The notes below the pieces were generated by a model. The model was given only the letters and a program-made list of their open reading frames with translations. It did no database searches and was not told the DNA's origin. Source: Styela clava (Eukaryota > Chordata > Ascidiacea > Stolidobranchia > Styelidae). From it: DNA of 64,000 nt. Numbering within the stretch: position 1 is the first letter of the stretch; each line of letters begins with the position of its first letter. The stretch covers positions 12,896,001 through 12,960,000 of the forward strand of contig NC_135261.1 in the NCBI RefSeq assembly GCF_964204865.1. Direction: 5' to 3'. Positions 59,083 to 64,000 of the stretch are shown here, one piece after another. A program made the position numbers and the translations under genes.

Positions 59083-61191
59083 TTTTTACCTAACCCTAAC
59101 CCTAAAGCCAACCATATCCATATGGAAAATGTTTTAAATTATGGTACCCAAAATGTGTCACCAGCAGGGGCAGACCTGCCATTACAGCATTACTGGCTAC
59201 ATACGTTGGTTTGTGTTTTTAATTTGCTGCCGTGGTACTCCAACCCAAAACAAGGTGCCCTGAACTCATCGCAAAATTTTTTTCTGCTTCACACTGTTTC
59301 CCTCTGTTTGCGCTCTTTCGCGCTGTTTCCCCACTGTTTTGCGCCGTTTCCCTCTGTTTTGCGCTGTTTCGCGCTCTTTGCGGTGTTTCGCGCTGTATTC
59401 AGTAAGTAGTAAGACCGATCTAACAATAACTAAACTAATATAAAGTACCGTCAGTTGGTCATGACTGCGATCGCTCATATTTAAGTTGTTAATTTCCGGG
59501 CCGGTGTGGTAATTTCCTAAACCTCTAATCTTGGGCGCATGTATGCACCGTTCGTTATTCAGCTATTGGCTCTAACATAACAATGCAATTGCTACTTTGC
59601 ATTTTATTAGTTTCTCGCCTACAATGCCGTTAAGAAATCAAAATATTCCAGACTTGAAATAAAAACAGAGAAATCTGAAAGTGTCTTAATGTGGTTGAAA
59701 GCTGATCTAAAAATATAAAACTATCAGAGTGGAATTCCCTCCAAACTCTTTGGATCCGGAAAGGAATTTGCCGCATCGTCCTAAGCGTTTTTGGTGATTC
59801 ATATGCGTGTTTTCGTACTCTGATTTCATAAAATTGAGTGAAATAAAAAGTCCCCGATTAAAGTGATGCATAAGTGAAACCCAAAACTACAACAACAGCA
59901 GCTTATAAGATTTGTTTCAGAAGTTTCTCATAGATACAAACATTGATTAAATATCTGTGACCCACTCTCTTCTGTTCCGCGATAAAAATATAATTTTTGA
60001 CCCATTCATTGGAAAAGGTTCGCCATCCCTGGCATATACCAATCTTTTATTCTCGCATGCGGCCACTTTCACATGAAAATTTTTTTTGAAAATTACGGTA
60101 TGGCTGTATGGTACGGTAAATAAAAATCAAGTTCTAATTTGCCTACATTAATAGGTAAAAATAGTCTAGTATCATTATATTTACTAATCCATTTTGCATA
60201 TCGCAAAATCAGAAAATACGATGTCGTATCGTTTGGTTGTTCCTAAAATTTGCATATTACAGGTGAGAATTCTATTGCAGTGCATAGACTGATAGAGCAT
60301 TAGATAAGATAAGATTTTATTTCGATTCATTCGCAAAAACAAAATAAACATATATACACAAAAGATTAAGACGAAGAATCTGGAAATTAGAAAGTATTTC
60401 TTTATTTACCCACCCATCAACGTACATGTATGCACGTGCAGGCGTACAGAAACACTTTCTGTAGGTAACTACCTAAATCATCTACCGGTATCATATTTTG
60501 TGCGAGTATCAGAGCATTGCAAACTTGTTGACCGCTCTGTTTATCTGAAGCCGACACTGCAGCACCGCGAAACCTGCAAGGCTGGATTATCAATTTGAAC
60601 TTCTGAACTCTCGATCTGCCGTTAAGTTGTCATGATAGTTCACCGATCGACTTGTGCAGAAAATGGGACATCACGGGGAGCGTAAACAAGTGGCTGAATG
60701 TTTGGTGTGTTTCCTTTTCTTGAAGTCAGAATGTTCACAGTCTGTTATCATATCTGTAAAATAAAAAAAATTAATGCACAACAGTTTATGTATTTTGCTA
60801 GACGTTTGTCGCGTCGTGTTAAGCGTCTCTGATTACAGTACACACGTTCGAAGCCCTATGGGAAAGAATCCCTTGCCCCCTCGCTCGCCGTTGATCCCTG
60901 TCTCACGGAATACTCAGAAGAAGTCCCCGGACCAGCAGTGTTCCGTGAAACACAGTTTGAGAAACGCTGGTCTACAACCGTATGTTAGTCGTTGTCTACA
61001 AACCATGAACAATTTTATTCTTTTAAAGAATAAAAAAGCACAGGCAAGTGCGACGCATAGATCGAGAAATTGGAAAGGTTTATTGGACACGTAGTGGACA
61101 TAGCGATCAACATTATGTTGTTGTTGTTCTTATTGTTGTTCTTAGTGTCCTTGCTCTTTGACATGTTTTGAGGAAATCGCTTTTCTCTTCG

Positions 61192-61330
61192 AATGGACCT
61201 TTCCCCGAGCATCGACTTCCTTGTTTACATCGTGACATTGGCCAATCAGCAAAATGCAAAAAGTGACGTAACAAAGCTCACTTTTCGCATCCGCTCAGAC
61301 ACTGTTTTCACTCAGACAGATTTTCAAGCG
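61192..61330 (+). repeat. Duplicated CCAAT/CRE-like segment, copy 1
   Basis: 'gagcatcgacttccttg', 'gtgacattggccaatcagca', 'aaaagtgacgtaac' and 'cactcagacagattttcaag' recur in order at 62853-62992. It contains an ATTGGCCAATC palindromic CCAAT box and a TGACGTAA CRE/ATF-like site. Confidence 0.7.
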
Positions 61331-61810
61331 TGGTAGTAAACATTACCTCGTTTTCGCGTTTTTGAACTCTATTCGTTAGTTTTCAGTTGTGTTTCGGAAA
61401 CCTAAATATAAATCAGATAATTCAATGATCATTCTGCCTTCTTAGGAGTTTTGATTTAATTGCAGTATAAAAAATAAGTGAAGAAACAGCTGCGATAGAC
61501 TAGGCTAAAATTCCTCACCGGTACTTTTAAAAATCAGATTGTTGTATGTGATGAATCATAAAGATGGTTTGAAACACATACCCCATTTTACAGGCGCCAA
61601 CTCGCAAAAGCACTCGTAAAATAGCCCCGAAAATTTTGCAATGGTAAAGTATAGGAAGAATTTTTCGGTGGTCAAAGGTCGGAGAAAGGTCCATACTGGA
61701 CCAATTGCTTTGACATTTTCAGTGGTTGAAGATAAAATTTTTCTTTAGAAGGCTATTACCTTTTTTTTTGCTATGACGTCATCAAAATTATTCCCACTGG
61801 GTGGCGCTAC

Positions 61811-61841
61811 GTGTCTATATATTTGAGCATAGCTCTCTTGT
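61811..61841 (+). repeat. Short motif shared with 4133-4163
   Basis: This is the second occurrence of 'atatatttgagcatagctc' plus flanks, nearly identical to 4133-4163. Confidence 0.35.
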
Positions 61842-62030
61842 TTAGAACAAGTGCTGAAACCAGCCAGTGCCTATGCCGAAATGCGAATGCCAATTGCCGT
61901 TTTGCCTAGTACACAAAGAAAGCTGAAAACTAAACAACAAACAGAAAAACTCGAAAACAGGTTTCGTGCGTTACTTCTTGTGTAGCCCAATGAGCATATA
62001 ATATGCAAAACGAGATTCCCAAAGACTGTG

Positions 62031-62227
62031 AACTAAGATGGCGGACACCGGAACTTTGTATTTGTACCAGGTTAGAGTTAGGCCATAATTTTATGTACAA
62101 ATACTACAGGAGTCACTTGGCTAGTCCCCAAACCAGTAAAGAACGAAAATAAGGAAAAGTTAAATGAATTTATGCCTTAACCGTAACCTGGTACACATAC
62201 TACGTTCCGGTGTCCACCATCTTGGTT
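62031..62227. mobile_element. Foldback MITE with about 50-bp TIRs
   Basis: The left arm 'aactaagatggcggacaccg' then 'gaactttgtatttgtaccag' is inverted at the right ('ctggtacacatactacgttc' then 'cggtgtccaccatcttggtt'). The arms carry an AAGATGGCGG motif, as in family E. Non-coding. Confidence 0.75.
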
Positions 62228-62283
62228 CACGTCGGGAGTACCATATTTTCAGTGATAATCCTGAGCAGGATTAGTATCGGTAT

Positions 62284-62600
62284 TTGAATTTAAACGTTTA
62301 ACGACTGGTGATTTTTAAAAGTATTGAAGTTACGGTGAAATGTAATTTAAATGTTTCACGACTGGCGCTTTTTGACAGTATTGAAGTTACGGTAAAAAGC
62401 AATTTAAACATTAACGGCTGATGCTTTTTAACAGTATTGAGTTACGGCGCAATGCAACTTAAACGTTTGACGACTGGCGCTTTTAAACAGTATTGAAGTT
62501 ACGATGAAATGCTATTTAACGGCTGATGCTTTTTAAGAGATTTGAAGTTACGGCGAAATGCTATATAAACGTTAAACAACTCCCGTTTTTATTTTAACAG
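62284..62600 (+). repeat. Minisatellite, about 60-bp period, 5-6 units
   Basis: Repeated phrases 'acgactggcgctttttaaca' and 'gtattgaagttacggcgaaa' plus 'tttaaacgtt' occur five to six times with small variations in length. Confidence 0.85.
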
Positions 62601-62852
62601 TACCTCATTACTTTCAAGACTCAATCAAATAAAATGGAAGTAACTCGGGGACCGGCGTCCTAATTGATACTCTTTTGAACGGAACAAAAAAACAACGTGG
62701 GGAACGAACATCTGAACTATCGAATCACGTCGCGGGGAAAATAAAATAAAGACATTCTACACTAGTGGTTCCCAAAGTTGATTGACTGCGGTCCAAAATT
62801 AGAAGCTGAAGGTTATTCGCGGAATCGCGGGACAGGAGAGGGGAGCTCCCGC

Positions 62853-62992
62853 AATGGATCTTTTCCCAAGCATCGACTTCCTTGCTTTCCTTCGTGACAT
62901 TGGCCAATCAGCAAGATGCAAAAAGTGACGTAACAATGCCCCATTTTTGCATCTGCTCAGACACTTTTCTCACTCAGACAGATTTTCAAGCG
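62853..62992 (+). repeat. Duplicated CCAAT/CRE-like segment, copy 2
   Basis: It matches 61192-61330 closely, including 'gtgacattggccaatcagca', 'aaaagtgacgtaac' and 'ctcagacagattttcaagcg'. Copy 2 follows a hAT-like tip near 62763. Confidence 0.7.
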
Positions 62993-64000
62993 TTCAAACT
63001 TACATGGCCTAGGGATTTGTTCAAAAATAATTGTTTTAAAACAATTGTTTTAAATCAAGTTTTTTTGCCTGTTTTGTTCAAAATGGTTGTACTATTTGTT
63101 TTTTTTGTATTAAATAGGTTGAAGAAATATGGATGTAAAAACTTGCCAAGCGCTTCTTGTAAGTTCGAAAATTGGCATTCCCTAAAGTGAAACTACAAAT
63201 GGAAAATTCCAGATGTCCACACATGTTGCAATCGACTCTCGCTGGACAAGTCTTGCCTTGCTCTCATGTGACTTGCTGCCGTGTTTTGACGGTAGTTGTT
63301 GCGTATTTATTCGCAAAGATTGCTTTTTGTGTGTACATTAGTTACGATTAAGGTCCGATTGTAAGAATAATTAATTACCCGTTTTTAGGCTTATGTTATT
63401 GGAGCATATAACTGCTGTAACTTTTATTGTAGAATTTTAAGTAAGCTAGAGATAAACTATAATTTGCTTGATTCCTGAACTGAAATTGAAGAAGCTATTT
63501 CTATATATTCTGAAGTTAAATTTGTTATTGCCTGGCTCAAAACGTTTCGGTAAGATTGTAATTTTTGTTCTACATTATGGTTATGGTAATATTTCCTCAT
63601 TCTGTCATAGTGCTGTATTGGTCTGATATTAATTTGTGATCAACATTCCTTGTTAGTGTCTGAATAATATTTACTTCAATTGATAATTTAAGATTGCAAG
63701 TGCTTCAATGCATTATTGTTTTACATGATCTGTATTTGAATATCTTTATTTAAATTCAGAAAACCGCAACATTTGGATCATTCGCAACACATCATTACGC
63801 TACATTCGCATCACTACTATTGCTACACCTCTTTAACCTAAGCATAAATTAACGGAACAGTATTAACCGTAACAATGACTTCATTTTATGAGAAAATGTC
63901 AATACATGACCTCGAAATCCATATTATGGCGTCATAACAGATTAGTTGTGGCGTCTTTGCATCAGAGGAATCTTACAATTAACATAGGCTAGGCTAGGGT

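Larger units (their letters stand above)
58680..59412. repeat. Large foldback with 'AACAGCGCRAA' tandem arms
   Basis: The left arm (58681-58830) reads 'cttactacttactgaataca' then 'gcgcgaaacaccgcaaagag'. The right arm (59290-59412) is its inverse ('ctctttgcggtgtttcgcgc' then 'tgtattcagtaagtagtaag'). Both arms are built from short tandem variants of 'aacagcgcraaacaga'. The centre contains the family E MITE. Confidence 0.75.
52410..60031. mobile_element. hAT-type element split by a LINE insertion
   Basis: The left tip CAGGGATGGCGAACC (52410) and the right tip GGTTCGCCATCCCTG (ending 60031) are perfect inverted repeats of 15 bases. The flanks are GCATAGAC (52402-52409) and GCATATAC (60032-60039), a 7-of-8 target duplication. 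Without the LINE the element is about 1.5 kb and has no transposase. Confidence 0.8.
60040..64000. other. Trailing repeat-rich region, no gene supported
   Basis: No conserved exon is seen. It contains single hAT-like tips (reverse of CAGCGTTTCTCAAACTGTG ending near 60970; CTAGTGGTTCCCAAAGTTG near 62763), a TIR element, a minisatellite and a duplicated CCAAT/CRE-like segment, all listed separately. From 63000 to 64000 I see only AT-rich single-copy-looking sequence. Confidence 0.45.

Noticed and set aside
59080..59105. Telomere-like 'ctaaccctaaccctaa'
   Set aside because: Only about two and a half units are present beside a MITE; too short to be a telomeric array.
60774..61094. 106-aa ORF (+)
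   Set aside because: It reads through a hAT-like terminal sequence and has no recognisable domain.
1..64000. CRISPR array, prokaryotic operons or phage genes
   Set aside because: Spliced animal genes throughout; no regularly spaced short direct repeats with unique spacers were seen.

Overview
This is an AT-rich animal genomic window with spliced genes. The conserved genes are metazoan orthologues: GST-fused methionyl-tRNA synthetase, TSR1, PEX12, AMN1, ADPRM and an amisyn-like SNARE. Moderate-sized introns, very short 3' ends and a load of hAT-type miniature elements and tRNA-derived SINEs suggest an invertebrate, plausibly an ascidian. The organism is an inference with only moderate support. 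All exon structures were read by hand from splice sites and reading phase; every exon of the multi-exon genes keeps phase.

Layout from left to right. Positions 1-6500 are gene-poor and carry SINE copies. A two-exon RPL41 gene (+, 25 aa) lies at 6515-7503. The 22-exon MARS1 gene (-) fills 9296-21779, with a small unassigned ORF just upstream at 22119-22319 (-). A repeat-rich gap follows. RPL37A (-, 24347-24622) and the 17-exon TSR1 gene (+, 24998-39180) then share a 375-bp divergent promoter. TSR1 introns 1 and 3 are packed with foldback and hAT elements. Four minus-strand genes come next: PEX12 (40654-44315, 5 exons), AMN1 (45199-46469, 2 exons), ADPRM (47575-48606, intronless) and an amisyn/STXBP6-like gene (51535-52152, intronless). 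From 52410 to 60031 lies a hAT-type element into which a nearly intact 6.1-kb L1/Tx1-like LINE has inserted. Positions 60032-64000 hold repeats, a minisatellite and a duplicated CCAAT/CRE-like segment, with no gene I can support.

Four genes in the left half serve translation: RPL41, MARS1, RPL37A and the 40S biogenesis GTPase-like factor TSR1. The right half holds unrelated housekeeping genes: peroxisomal import, mitotic exit/LRR, nucleotide-sugar hydrolysis and SNARE regulation.

The most notable points are: (1) an RPL37A that has lost three of the four zinc-ribbon cysteines; (2) a LINE whose ORF1 seems to combine an RRM-like region, two CCHC knuckles and an SGNH-esterase domain; (3) transposons nested several deep, with readable target-site duplications at three levels; (4) gene ends so compact that the PEX12 stop codon lies inside AATAAA.
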